Source of the DNA: Lantana camara
Taxonomy: Eukaryota > Streptophyta > Magnoliopsida > Lamiales > Verbenaceae
Assembly (NCBI GenBank): GCA_037501455.1
Contig: CM074856.1
Span: forward strand, 44,669,001 to 44,733,000
Length of the DNA: 64,000 nt
Direction: 5' to 3'
Positions 1 through 11,456 of this stretch are shown here, piece by piece. Position 1 is the first letter of the stretch; each line of letters opens with the position of its first letter. Under the pieces are notes generated by a model. It was not told where the DNA came from, ran no database searches, and was given only the letters and a program-made list of their open reading frames with translations. Made by a program: the position numbers and the translations under genes.

Positions 1-592
1 AGAGATTTCGTATTTAAATTTCTCTTAATACACAACTATCATCGGTAGTGAAAACAATACAATTTAATCACTCGATATTAAGAAAATCTTGTGCCATAAT
101 TTTTTGAAGTTATATGTGTTGTGTCCGTCTCAGAGAGGCTCTATTTATTAAATCTTAAAATTTAGGGTTTTAGTTATTCACATTACCTTTTATTATCATG
201 AATCATAACTTTCTATCCCATTTGTTATGATCTTATCAGATCCGCTACCTTACTTGCACGACACTCCTCTTGTTCACGTTAATCTGTTTCATTATTGGGT
301 TGAAACTTGATTCTGCCACTATCCATATATTAGGTTGAATCTTGAATTAAATGGATATGGTCCTAACAGTATGTTTTAACTTTTAAGCAAAACACAGACT
401 ATTAGGGGGGTTTTCGTTTTGATAAATTACTAAAAGGAAACATAATCCAATCGAACTTGATAACTTTGAACTCGAAAATTCTATTTCAAATTTGACTAAA
501 TCAAACTCAATTAATTATATAGACAAATGCATTATACATTAATTTTTTTAAAATTTATACCAATAATGCAATAAGTATAATATGTTAGGTTA
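1..592. other. AT-rich intergenic DNA, no gene seen
   Basis: I see no convincing open reading frame, RNA gene or paired terminal repeat here. The sequence is A+T rich with short homopolymer runs. It ends at the 9-base target duplication TTTATTCAA (593-601) of the neighbouring MULE. Confidence 0.6.
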
Positions 593-601
593 TTTATTCA
601 A

Positions 602-850
602 GGGTGAATCTTTCTTTGCACCCCAACCTTTGGGGTGCGTTACACTTTGGTACCCAACCTTTAATTTTTGACGAATCAGTACCCAACTTTTGCAAGTTGT
701 TTAATTTCAGTACCTAGGTCAACATTCCGGCATAATTCTCAGGCCAAGGTACAGCGCGTGTGTTTCACACGATTTCTTAAGGGTAATTTAGTCATTTCAT
801 TTTTTCACTAATTAAGAAATTAAAAAACACAAAAAAACCAAAAAAGGAAA
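602..850. repeat. Left terminal inverted repeat of the MULE
   Basis: It matches the reverse complement of 4740-4989 over nearly its whole length. Shared blocks include GAATCAGTACCCAA, GTTTAATTTCAGTACCTAGGT and TAAGGGTAATTTAGTCATTT. Small differences, such as ACATTCCGG against ACATTTCTG, show that the two ends have drifted since insertion. Confidence 0.85.
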
Positions 851-956
851 ATATCTTTGGTCTCTTAGAAGGTGGAGAAATGGAAGAAAATGGAAGAACT
901 CAGGTGGTGGAGAAGATGAAGAGGAAGAGCTTCTGATTTAACGGTGGGAGCGCGGC

Positions 957-3940
957 TGTAACACCCCCAGAGCGAAGGGTGCCACATCCCCCGCACTAAG
1001 GTCCAACGCGAGTAACGAAATGGAAGTTCGCACCCGTATCAAACCTTAGCGAACGGAAGACACACAAAACTCACACCCTCGCTGGGCGGCCTAGACCCTC
1101 AAGAACTGCGAGAATTAAAATCAGAGTAGCGGAAGCAATTCATATACCAAACATGATTCCCAAGATCACATATATACATATCAAAATAGGGAAGGGTCAA
1201 GTATTCCAATCAACAAGCTAGCTTATATACAAATGTACAATGCCATCACGGCCAAAATAGCATAAGTGTATACCGAATACATAATCCAAAATACATAAGC
1301 AAACGAAGAAGAAATGCACTACGATGCATGAAGACTCAAGCTATACCACAAGTAAACCCAAAAGACACTTGCCGCCTAGCTTGACTCGGGAGAACCTGCA
1401 AACTCAAAAGAAAGGGAAAAGGGGAAAAAACAACAACGAGGGTTAGTCCTAGCGACTAGTGAGGGGGCTAACTCACGCACCTGATATATATGTATATAGA
1501 GCACAACATTTAATCAAAACGGAAGAATCCTTGAACCGAGAGTGGTTTTTGCAAGCCAAATTAATTCCCGTGATATAGATATACATAGGTTAAAGAAAAG
1601 GAAAAAGGCCAAAAGCCAAACTCTAAGTTTTAGGTAAATTAAGAATCCACTCTCGTTCCATAGATCAGACAAAAGCTAAACCAACTCGGCGAGTACGAGT
1701 CACACACAACCCAACTTCCATATACGAAAATCAAAGCAAAACAAAACAAATCAGAATCCATCCCCAACACCGGTTGATAGAAGGGTTGATCGGCCCTAAC
1801 TATCCACATACACAGACGAGACAAGGTTTAATTACTACCTTGAAACCTTTGGCGGTTGCCTCCGCCGGCTCAAGAGAAACACCCTTCCTCAACCTCCCAA
1901 GGTTGGGCGAGACTCTCAAATGGAGGTGTTGATGGAAGATCTCGGCGACCCCTCGGTCGTCCCGAGATTACCATACCACACTCCGGGGCCCAAACATATC
2001 ACGAAAGTCACACAAACATCTCAAAGCTTATCTTTCAAAGCCACATCTCGCTTGCACACACCCACACACTTGCGGAAAACTAAACTTTTCAAACAAAAGC
2101 AAAATAGCTTATATACTTATACAAAACGTTTGAAACTCTTATAACAAATGGGGCAAATCCCGCAACATAAGTATCATACATTTATTTACCATATATTATA
2201 CGTATCCACATGCGAGGCTTCAAATCAAGTAGGGTTATAGGTCGAATAACTAAAAGAACAAAACCTCACCTTGTCAACGAACGAAGTGGAGACAAAAGTG
2301 TGACAACCGGACACCTACGGTGCAAGCTCGTCCTCTACAGGGAGATCCTCTGAACAAGACAAACAACAAGAAACACTCTTAGACTCAATATGAACCACAT
2401 TGACGCTCGGTACATGCGTATGTATGTTTATGATGCAAATGATATGAAATGAATCCACTTTTAGATCATTTATGAGCATTCAATGCATACTCGGACATAC
2501 ATCATAAACAAGGAGATAAAACAAAGCACAAATTCATAACATAAGGCTTAACACAAAATACAACAAGTTGGTCATGTATACACACCAAAACGAGGCAAGA
2601 AGGAACAACAAGAAACAACGAAAAGGAAACAAAACCAAGCAAAGACGGACGGAAAACTAGAGTTCCTAGGGGACACGCCCGTGCCCCCCTGGAAGGGCAA
2701 GCCGAGACACCCCCGTGTCTCGGTACAGAAAAACGAACAACAGAAACCGGAGGTGACACGCCCGTGTCACCAAGAAAAGGCAAACCGAGACACCCCCGTG
2801 TCTCGGTACAGAAAACGAACAACGAACTCGAAAGGTGACACGCCCGTGTCACCAACAAAGGGTAAGTCGAGACACCCCCGTGTCTCGGTACAGAAAAACG
2901 AAGAGGGCTCAAACAGCAAACTCAGCAATCCCAAATAAAACTAAACACTCATGCTCCAACTACCAAGCAAGGAATTGAAATAAATGCTAAGAATCAAGTC
3001 CTAGGAGCATAATATTAACATCAAAACTCAAGAAAACAAGAATGGAAGCAAAGATCAACAAATCTCTCAACATCTACTATTCACAAGTTTGCCATAACTC
3101 ATCAATGCACCATGAAAATGATCTTAAGAGCACATAAAAGAGAGAAGAGAGAGTGAAGAAGACAACCATGAACTCACCTTTCAAATTTGAGAAGCTTGGG
3201 TGAAGATTTGAGCTCAAAATCAAGAAAAGGGACAAAAGGTTTTCTTCTTCTTCCTTGCTTTGCTTGGCTGATCGGTTATGGTGCGAGAGAGAGAGGTTTA
3301 GTTCGGTTTCAGCAGCAAAAAGGGGATAAGAGAGAGCTTAACTCATGGATACAATGTCAAGGTTAAGGTTGGGTTGAGTTAAGAGGGTCCCACCAAGCTA
3401 GGTTAGGTCAAAACATGTCTCTTAAGCATAAGGGGCTCGTTACGGGTGAAATTCGAAGGTCTTAACGGGCTTAGAAAAATACGAGGCTTGTCCCATTAAA
3501 CCCGAATCGCCGAAACGAGTTCAACGGAAGTGACGGAATTCGAATCCGAATTCTCGAACTCAAGATACGCGTCCCGGAACCCAATGTGCGCTAAATGCTC
3601 TTTAGCCTCCTTTAGGTCCCGACTCCAAAATGAACCCAAAAAGGAAACCAAAACAAATACCAAAACATATAACGAACACATAACCGAATCCATAAAACAT
3701 ATAATTAACACTTATCACGAATTCACAAAATCAGAATTAAATACGAATCTAGAACGAGCAAAATACAAAGTGAAGGAAAATTAAACGTTCAAGTTAAACA
3801 AATTCATACCAAATCAATTAAGTTCAAATAACTTCAATTAATCCACGTTAGAAATTAAACATCGCATAATCACGTAAAATAATAATTAAATAGCGCACAT
3901 AAGAGGTTACCTGAAAAGTCTGATAAGTCGGGATGTTACA
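957..3940 (-). repeat. Solo LTR of a chromovirus-type Ty3-gypsy element
   Basis: The sequence runs TGTAACACCC..GATGTTACA, giving TG..CA ends, and is flanked by the direct repeat GCGGC at 952-956 and 3941-3945. No internal retrotransposon domain, primer binding site or polypurine tract is present, so this is a solo LTR (2984 bases) left by LTR-LTR recombination. The start shares the word CCACATCCCCCGCACTA with the Tekay-type LTRs at 45760 and 53230, which suggests related families. By that comparison its transcriptional orientation is minus. It lies inside the MULE at 602-4989 and is therefore younger. Confidence 0.85.
2661..2893. repeat. Array of about six perfect or near-perfect 16-20 base palindromes inside the solo LTR
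   Basis: Two motifs alternate, GTGACACGCCCGTGTCAC-like and CGAGACACCCCCGTGTCTCG-like, starting near 2665, 2706, 2751, 2787, 2835 and 2868. The DNA between them (CGGTACAGAAAA..) is also partly repeated. Reading frames crossing this array (2502-2912 and 2681-2938) only translate the palindromes and are not genes. Confidence 0.85.
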
Positions 3941-4520
3941 GCGGCGGCAAATTTAGGGAGTCGATTTGGCGTGGTGGTGACGGATCTATGAGGAGGTAGC
4001 CTGATTTGGTGGTAGTGGTGGGGTATCTATGGGGAGGCGGTCTGGTTTTGTGGTGGCGTGGTGGTGTCGAAACCGCCGACAAGGAGGTCTGGTTTAGTGG
4101 TGGCACGGTGGTGTCGAAACCGTCGACAACTAGGCTGTGAAGCAGCACTGATGAAACTTAGGAAAAAGATGCATATAATTTTCTTGTAATTTGAAGCTTG
4201 GGGATGAAGCCCTGCTCGGTGGCCTTTTTTATTTTTAATTTGGCTATGGAAGATTTGCAAGGAGGGGGAAGGGGGCTGTGCGTGTGCTCTGGGGGCCTTT
4301 TTTTTTTTTTTTTTTTTATTTGGCTATGGAAGATTTTCAGGGAGCGAATTTTTGCTACCCAATGAAGGTGAAGGAACTGGGTTCACCACTTTGGTCGCAA
4401 CCACCGTCGACTTCCAGCTCCGGTCACAACCGTCGGCGCCGCCTCCACTTCTTTCTCCCTCTCTGAAGCAAGAAAGCCGGGAAACATATACATTGACCTA
4501 GATCTGAGCCTCAAGTAGGG

Positions 4521-4640
4521 TTGGTTGAAGCCATGATTCTTCTGTATATATACATACATACATATATATATTTACATACATACACATATATATTTATAGA
4601 GAGAGAGATGGGAATGTTGGTTGAAGCTATGATTCTTCTG
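4521..4640. repeat. Short duplication and TA/CATA microsatellite inside the MULE
   Basis: GTTGGTTGAAGC(C/T)ATGATTCTTCTG occurs at about 4520 and again at about 4616. Between them lies a tract of ATATATAT/ACATACAT/GAGAGAGA repeats (about 4541-4608). A similar short duplication, GGCTATGGAAGATTT, occurs at about 4242 and 4321. I see no coding content. Confidence 0.7.
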
Positions 4641-4739
4641 CAGATTTGCAGAAGGTCCGGGTTGGAATCCCCCTTACGGGTTAATCTAAGAGGCTGTGAT
4701 GATTTTTACAGAAGAGGTTCTTCTGCAGATTCTTTTTCT

Positions 4740-4989
4740 TTTTTTTTTTTTTTGGTTTTTTTGTGTTTTTTAATTTCTTAATTAGTGAAAAAATGAAATG
4801 ACTAAATTACCCTTAAGAAATCGCGTGAAACACACGTGTTGTGTCTTGGCCTGAGAATTATGCAGAAATGTTACCTAGGTACTGAAATTAAACAACTTGT
4901 AAAGATTGGGTACTGATTCGTCAAAAATTAAAGGTTGGATATTAAAGTGCAACGCACCCAAAGATTGGGATGTAAAGAAAGATTTACCC
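4740..4989. repeat. Right terminal inverted repeat of the MULE
   Basis: Inverted partner of 602-850. The inner limit is blurred by a T-run at 4737-4756 that pairs with the A-rich end of the left TIR. Confidence 0.85.
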
Positions 4990-4998
4990 TTTATTCAA

Positions 4999-6331
4999 AA
5001 GATTCGAGTTAGAATTAACGGCGGCCTCCGAGGACTAAGTACAAGTAACTTGGATAATGGCCACTTCCCAAAAAAAAAAAAAAAAAGAAAGGCCAAAAAC
5101 AGTCCATTAAGTTTTGTGTACGATCCATGTAATAATGTTAGGCAACAAGCCCAATACCAGCCTGACACCTGATGATTCCCAAATCCCACTCCACCTCTCC
5201 TTCTCTGAAACCTAACCATGGAAGGAAGACGAAATCCCACGCCACAAGTGATGGAATCAAGGTGCGGCAATCTGAATTTATTGCTTCCACACGCTTATGA
5301 ACTGAAAGTTGTTGTTTTTGAATCCAACAACGTTGTATGTGTGCGAAAATTTTTGAGTTCATTGATTTTATACTGAGATAGAGTAACAGTTACCCGATAT
5401 TCTTGTGCTAATTTGTTTCCTTATCCATTTTCATGCTTTTGATTGCACGCTCCTCAATTTGGTATTTAGTGCAGTATTTATCAACTAATCAGTGTGAGAA
5501 TGGGGGCTCCGAGGACTGGGGGATATGGGTATTCGGAAAATGGGCCTTACAGTGTTTTCACTTTGTTGGCCTCGTATTTCTCCTTAAATTTGATCTTCAT
5601 GGTTTCTTTGATGGTTTGGTTAGTCAATGCCGTTAAGCAATGTTTATTCTTTGTTTCATTGTCTTTGTAGAAAATTTCGGTTGCTTCATGGATTTGTTAT
5701 GCAGTCATTCTCTTTAATGTTTCAAGATGAGGTTCCTAAAGTTGTGAATGGTGTAATGTAGTGTTGTTAAGTTGCTTTACTTTGAGTTGTAGATGATGTA
5801 AGCTGATATGGATTGAAGGTTTTTATTGGTGTTCATGTTTTTCGTAATTCAGTGTAATAGATTTATTGGTCGTACCTTCGTTGATCTATTATTCGCGTGC
5901 TTAATTTTGTGCCCCTTTAAGAAATTTTCTGCATCTCAACTATCCATTTGGATTGTGATTGCAATGAAAAGAGTTGCTGCAAACTTTTCATTTATTTTCA
6001 GATCACCTCATCACAATTCTAAAAATTTGAAGTTAGTATTAATCATCAGTCTTGAACAGTCTCAGTTCTACTAGTCTAGTTGCTTCTTGATGAATGAGGC
6101 AGCTCAGTGTATTTGTGTTTATATTTAAGTGTGTTGTTACAAATTGGTGGGTTAATGATGTGAATGCAAATTACACTTAGTGTTGTTTCTCAATGGAACA
6201 AATACTAGATGCAATATTTTGCATCATTTTGATATTATGAACTGCAAATCATACCTCTCCCTTCCAATCCAATTGAATAAGAATTGCTACCAATCACTGT
6301 TAATGTTTATCTGCTTTTAACAGGTCCAACA
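4999..6331 (+). other. Promoter and 5' leader region of the BTB gene, with probable leader introns
   Basis: This region lies between the MULE and the first coding exon. A 5' leader intron very probably ends at 6323 (TTTTAACAG|GTCC), eight bases before the chosen start codon. A short frame with a good start context (ACCATGG at 5216-5222) runs 5218-5376. It could be an upstream ORF or part of a first leader exon with a possible donor at GTATGTGT (5334). An A-run lies at about 5070-5087. I cannot fix the transcription start. Confidence 0.5.
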
Positions 6332-7780
6332 ATGCGTAAAAGCTGCATAGTTTGTGCTGCTACACAACTGGTAGATGGAATTATCTGTGAGTTATCTTAC
6401 TCTGTTAGATTTCTAATTTTTGAAAAAGTGGAGTTCTTGATAATCATTTTCGTTTTTCCTTTGGCTTTGTAGCATGATGAGTCAAGGACCCCAGTCAGGA
6501 TTGGTGACAGATCTACTAGTGATGTTGTTGTACGTATTAGAACACAAGAAGGGCGAGACGATTGGATTTACTGTCATTCAGATATTCTTGTAAAAAAAAG
6601 CAAGTATTTTTCAGATCGGTTATCTGATAATTGGCCTACATGTCAGATTCTTGACTCACGTAACTGTGTTGAGGTTTACTGTGAAGAATCTGACTTTGAC
6701 CATCACATAACTGTTCTTAGACTCTTCTATGAGAAATCAGATGTAACAGCGAATGACTTATCTAGTGTTAAAAACACACTCGGTATACTCCGAGTTGCTG
6801 TTGATTTAGGATGCCCTCAAATTGTCTCCACTTGTGTAGGCTATTTGGAAGCTGTTCCCTGGGAAGAATCTGAGGAAGAGGAAATCTTAAAAATTATTCC
6901 TGGAATGGGATCTCAGGCTGAGCCAATACTTGCGCGTCTCCAGCCTGTTAATCCGAAGGCTGTGGTTAAGATTTTTCTGTCAGCCGTCCGATTTGCCACG
7001 TCTTCGCCCCCTTCTTTGATGAATGATCTGAAGGTCTCTGCTCAGGAGCAGCTCGAGTACATGTTGACTGAGGATGATGATTCTCCTCTGTTAACTGCTG
7101 CTGATGAAATGAAATCTGAGGTGAGGCAATGTGTCAACAGATTATTGGCTAGATTTGTGAATCTTGTTGATTCATTGCTTGGGGATGTTCAAGAAGAGGT
7201 TCCTGATGCTGGGAAAATGGAATCTTTCCAGGCTTATTTAGCTGATTTATCATGGGCTTCTCAAATTTTAGCAAAATTGGAAACCTCGAGTGATTTAGTT
7301 CACATATGGGTCGAAACCTCAGTAAAAATAGTGAAAATTTCCGAGCAAGCATGCGAAGAGAGTTTGTCAACTGGGACAAAGTTGAAAATTGTTGAGGTGA
7401 GTGGTAAAGTATTGGAAGCTATAGGTTACGGAACTGTTGTGTTGCCTGTTGCAAAACGCCTCCACATGGTTAAAATCTGGCTCCCTTTTGTGAGGTCAGT
7501 GAAGGCCCACGTTGATTCTGTTACTTCTGATGAAGATAATGATCTGGTGTTGAAACCCGATGGTGAAATGTGGCAATCGCTGGAATCTGCATTCGTGTCT
7601 TTGATTCTTACATTGCCTTCTTCAGACCAAGCAGAAGTTTTGACAGAGTGGCTGGAAAGTAATCATGTTCGATATCCAGACCTGACCGAGGCTTTTGAGG
7701 TTTGGTGTTATCGGTCCAAAGTTGCCAAACGAAGGCTGGTTTCGATGGAGGGCAGTAATCAGACTACTAACAAAGTATGA
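6332..7780 (+). CDS. BTB/POZ domain-containing protein (At3g05675-like family)
   Basis: Model: join(6332..6370, 6473..7780), 448 residues. Exon 1 encodes a short start with CIVCAATQL. The donor CTG|GTAGAT at 6370/6371 and the acceptor TTTGTAG|CAT at 6472/6473 keep the frame. A second GT in a stronger context (6387, GTGAGT) would break it. Residues about 30-125 form a BTB/POZ fold beginning SDVVVRIRTQEGRDDW, with YCHSDILVKKSKYFSDRL as the characteristic helix segment. After it comes the family-typical LEAVPWEESEEEE (from about residue 136) and a long helical C-terminal region. In plants BTB proteins usually act as substrate adaptors of CUL3 ubiquitin ligases. This subfamily has no MATH, NPH3 or ankyrin part, and its partner is not known to me. 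The match to the Arabidopsis At3g05675 group is from memory. The next gene is convergent, 637 bases away. Confidence 0.85.
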
Positions 7781-8417
7781 TTTCTTAACTATTGTTTCAT
7801 GAGAATATCTACTGTAAACTAAAGTGGAGTACAATATCATCCCAGATTAGAGCATTGGAAAATGTTGTATTTTGTGTAATATTTCTGAATTTCATAGCTT
7901 CAATGCTCTAGTTATATGTAATGTGAACCGATAATTCAAAATTATTATGACTTCCTGTTAAGGTGAATCATTGTGTATAGAGAAATCGTATCGTATCAAT
8001 CTGTAATCATTCTATTTGGATACAAGCAAATTGCAGCAGCAGCACACTGAGAATATCAAACCAATAATCCACGATACATATTATTCCGCATTGAATCATG
8101 TCCATTTGTGTCCGACACCTTTCATATGATAAACTTAAGAAAAAACTCATGTCGGGTCGTGTTCATACCCCCTTTATTCTTCTATACCACGAAAATATCA
8201 GCCTTCCAACATTCATTCTGTCTGCGGCTACAACATTAATATACAATATCCTGTTATAATATACACTCAGAAAGTGAAAACCTATGTTGTATCTAATAAA
8301 AATACAAATGTTGTCCTGAAATGTATGCATATATAACATAACTATATACTATTTAAAGATTCTTTCTTCTCTACACTACTTTGCAGATCCCATCTTGGCA
8401 AATACCTGTATCTGTGC
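7781..8417. other. Convergent 3' UTR / spacer between the BTB and BEL1-like genes
   Basis: The spacer is A+T rich and must hold both 3' untranslated regions. AATAAA-like words occur on both strands, but I cannot fix cleavage sites. No further gene seen. Confidence 0.6.
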
Positions 8418-10302
8418 CTATCCTATCATGCTACTGAAACCATCATTTGTTTCCCTAATTTCAACCTCTCTTCCTAATTGTATGCTTTCATTTGGCAGAA
8501 AAGTTTGGTCATGTGGGAGGCCAAGAGTGAGAGAAACACCGTTTCCTGAATATGGAGTCCCGAATTGTTGGCCCGATCCGAGTTCCCCAACCGGGTTGGA
8601 TCCGAAGCCTCCAATGAAATTTGTGGGTGCACCCATTAGTGTGAATCCATCTCCACCCCCATTATCCGGGCCAAATTTAATCATGTTCTCCACATTAGTC
8701 GGCGTTTGTTCCATGTTGCGCGGTTTTTTTGGGCTTTGCTGAGTGATTGGTTCGGTTTGGGTGGTGTTATCCTCTCCTCCAGTTTTCTCTTGTTCCTTCA
8801 CCTCTTCTTCATACATCTCCTCCACCATTGGCTTCCATAGGCGGACTCGAGCATTGATGAACCAATTGGAGACCTGACTCCTGGTAAGACCAGCCTGTTT
8901 TGCAAGCATGATCTTGTCTGAATCCTTGGGATAACTGCAAAACTCAAGAAATGTGATTCTCCAAGACCTCGGAGACTTAAAAACATGTTATGTTGGTGGA
9001 TTTAAGGTTTGTAAGGACTTACGGGTGGAGGAAGTGTTCGAAGAGCCAAGCACGAAGAACAGAAACAGAGCGCTCGGGCAATCCTCTTTGGGGTCTCCAA
9101 GCATTTTGCTGGATCATTCCCAATTGCTGCAGAGCTTTCTGCTGACGAATCTGATTATCAACATATTTGAGCCTTGAGCCATGGTCTTCTTCGCCTAAGC
9201 TTTTCGTTGCAGCCCGGATTTGGGCCAAGATCGAATCTTTTAGGCACCGGAATTGCTTTGAGATTGTCTTTAATGCAAGAGATGTGTATGTTTTAGCAGA
9301 GTTGATCCCGGCTACTTGTTCGAATAAAGAGATTATGATCTGTATCTGATTGTTGTACTGCTTGTACCTCTGCTCGACCTGAAGAGAATATATTTAGAAA
9401 TTAATTGAAGTTTTCTAAGAATTTTGAATTATGTATTGTTACGTCAATGAATTTGTCATTTTTCAAGTGCATTATTTAAAGAATTGATGGGAATATATGA
9501 TTACCTCATCGAGCATGTTGACGAGCTTTGCTTTCTTCATTTGAATTTCATGTTTCTCCGCCGTGGTTAACTCCGCCCCACGTTTAGCATTGGAGTCTCC
9601 GCCGCCGCTTTGTCCGTCTCCGGCGGCGGAGGACTCCCCAATGTTGTTGGGATGTTCGTTTTCCCCCTTGATTGATTTGTCATTAGCATTTAATGGTTCT
9701 TTGCCGACACGAACAACTTCGTCCAGAAGCTCTTGAGCCACCTTCAAATACTTCGAACCCAACACAGCATTCTGAACTCCGATCATACTAGTTGAAGCCC
9801 TAATTTCTTCACCGACAGGGAGCGGAGAAGCCGTCACCAGAGGCGGCGCCTCCCTCTCCGGCGGCCGGAAAGACCCGTATCCTGTAGGCTGCTGTGACGA
9901 AAGGCTCAAGGAGAGTCCCTGCTGATAGCTCGTAAACTCACGCGCCTCCCCAATTTCCACCGCTGGATTGTAGTGGACGCGGTGTTTTGGCATGAGTTCA
10001 CCCGTTTGGTCTATAACAGGAAGGAAGCCGTGGAATTCTTGAACATCTTGGTGGTGGGAGTCTCGCGTCGAGGCGGCGGAGGCTGGTGATTGAACGCCGG
10101 CGAAATGATGAGCTTGAGAGATGTTGATGGTGGTGTTTCCCGCAGAGTTGGGGCTGAGGAACGCAAAATTCCCGCCGCCAGGCGGCGGTAGTTGGTGTTG
10201 GGTGTCTGCGTATCCAGCATAAGCTGGGTTCATGAGAATCAGGGTTTGTAAACCATCTCCGCCGGCCTGAATTTCCGAATTTCCATGAAAGTACGTCGCC
10301 AT
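8418..10302 (-). CDS. BLH1: BEL1-like homeodomain protein (TALE class), BLH1-like
   Basis: Model: complement(join(8418..8934, 9023..9378, 9505..10302)), 556 residues. The start is the ATG of MATYFHGN, as in Arabidopsis BLH1 (from memory); the frame upstream has no ATG. All splice sites are GT..AG and the frame is kept. Domain order: QGLSLSL motif (about 127), SKY box ([15 protein letters not shown], 183-197), BELL domain (about 250-335, [17 protein letters not shown]), homeodomain (about 361-421) with the TALE PYP loop (YPKDSDK) and recognition helix [15 protein letters not shown], and the C-terminal ZIBEL motif VSLTLGL (about 517). BEL1-like proteins act in the nucleus as DNA-binding partners of KNOX proteins through the SKY/BELL region and regulate development. 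The homeodomain is not split by the usual second intron (see findings). The C-terminal tail is shorter than in Arabidopsis BLH1. Intact; assignment to BLH1 rather than a close paralogue is likely but not proven. Confidence 0.9.
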
Positions 10303-11456
10303 GGATCTCATCTCTCTCTCACACACAAAGAAGCAGCAGTTAATACTCTATTTCCGAGTCCTGGAAATTACAAAGGGACAATAATTATTCCTGCGGCATG
10401 AGAAAAGTACAGCACACAGTACAATCAGCGCTGCAATCTTCAAGCTACACAGAAACAATAAATTTTCAGAAATCAATATATGTAGTCTATGTTTATATAC
10501 ATATGTTCGAAGAAAGAAGTGGAAATACAGGCATCAGGGTTTATATTATTAAGGAATGAGTGATTGATTGTGGAAGAAAGTGATTGGGTGGGATAAATGC
10601 TAATCTGAGCGCCACGTGCTCCATCATCAACCTCATCAAGGTCATAAAAGTAGAATTTTCATCAACAGCGACCACACTGATCATTCATGTCTGTTGATTA
10701 CAGGACTCGAATTCAGGCAAGAAAACACCATAAATTAACATCAAACACAGAAACAGACCAAAAGGGGCCATCTTTCATGAGAGAGATTTGAAGTTTTTCT
10801 GAAGTAGCTAGGTACCTGAAGGAGATTGATCGAAACAAGGGGAAATTCTCAGGAATCACTGCTTTCAAATCATTTGATGCTCGCAGCTGCAAAGAAATTC
10901 CACTTTTTCAGACTGATCGAGAAAGATGTACCAGAAATGGCGTTATCAAAGTGTGTCAGAATTAAGATCTCATGCACAGTTGCACAATCACCAACTGCTG
11001 AAATCAAAACAAGGAAATTAACGTCTCCACCCCACTCAAGATTACGAAGTAATATTAGCAAAACTGTATGCTAAGCAAGCTTAAGATAATACAGATGAAG
11101 AAGAAGAAGAAGATTATGATATAATTGTGGATGAATGATGATGATTATCTATGCCGTGGGGTTTCCTAGTTTTCTCCTTTTTCTAAATGGGGGGTGGGGG
11201 TAGGGGTCCCTTCTTCATTATTGATTTCTCTTTTGTCCTTTTATTTTTTTTCTTCTTTTCTCATATTCTTTTTATTTTTCAAAATTAATTAATTAGTCTT
11301 TGTTATATTTTGTGTGGTGGATGGTGGAGTTTGAAGATAAAGCAGTTTAAATGCTAAGGGGAAGACTGAAGAGGGACCAACTATCATAAATCCTACTTAA
11401 TAATGCCCCTAAAGTTGTTGAAATATTGTTATCTCCTATCTTTTATACATGCAGAA
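10303..11456 (-). promoter_or_regulatory. Leader and promoter region of the BEL1-like gene
   Basis: This is DNA upstream of the - strand start codon. Seen on the coding strand, a GA-rich leader (the CTCTCTCTCACACAC complement at 10313-10326) lies next to the ATG. A GAA/GAT tract is at about 11093-11118. BEL1-like genes often have a leader intron. CAG acceptors and GTAAG-like donors exist here, but I cannot choose between them. No separate gene is supported. Confidence 0.45.

Larger units (their letters stand above)
602..4989. mobile_element. Non-autonomous Mutator-like element (MULE) with long TIRs, split by a solo LTR
   Basis: The element begins GGGT.. and ends ..ACCC. It has terminal inverted repeats of about 250 bases (602-850 against 4740-4989) and is flanked by the direct repeat TTTATTCAA at 593-601 and 4990-4998. 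A 9-base target duplication with long TIRs is the signature of the Mutator superfamily. No transposase frame is visible. Without the 2984-base LTR inside it (957-3940) and that LTR's duplication, the element is about 1.4 kb, so it is non-autonomous. The interior (3946-4740) is low-complexity G/T-rich DNA with short duplications. It might be a captured gene scrap, but I do not recognise a source. Confidence 0.85.

Noticed and set aside
2661..2893. Regularly spaced palindromes resembling a CRISPR array
   Set aside because: Units differ, spacers are themselves repeated, and the context is a plant retrotransposon LTR.
2502..2938. Overlapping frames of 85 and 136 codons on opposite strands
   Set aside because: Both are translations of the palindrome array in a solo LTR; no domain, and the symmetry of the DNA explains frames on both strands.
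5218..5376. 52-codon frame with a good start context upstream of the BTB gene
   Set aside because: It may be an upstream ORF or cross a leader intron; nothing in its sequence is recognisable, so it is not called as a gene.
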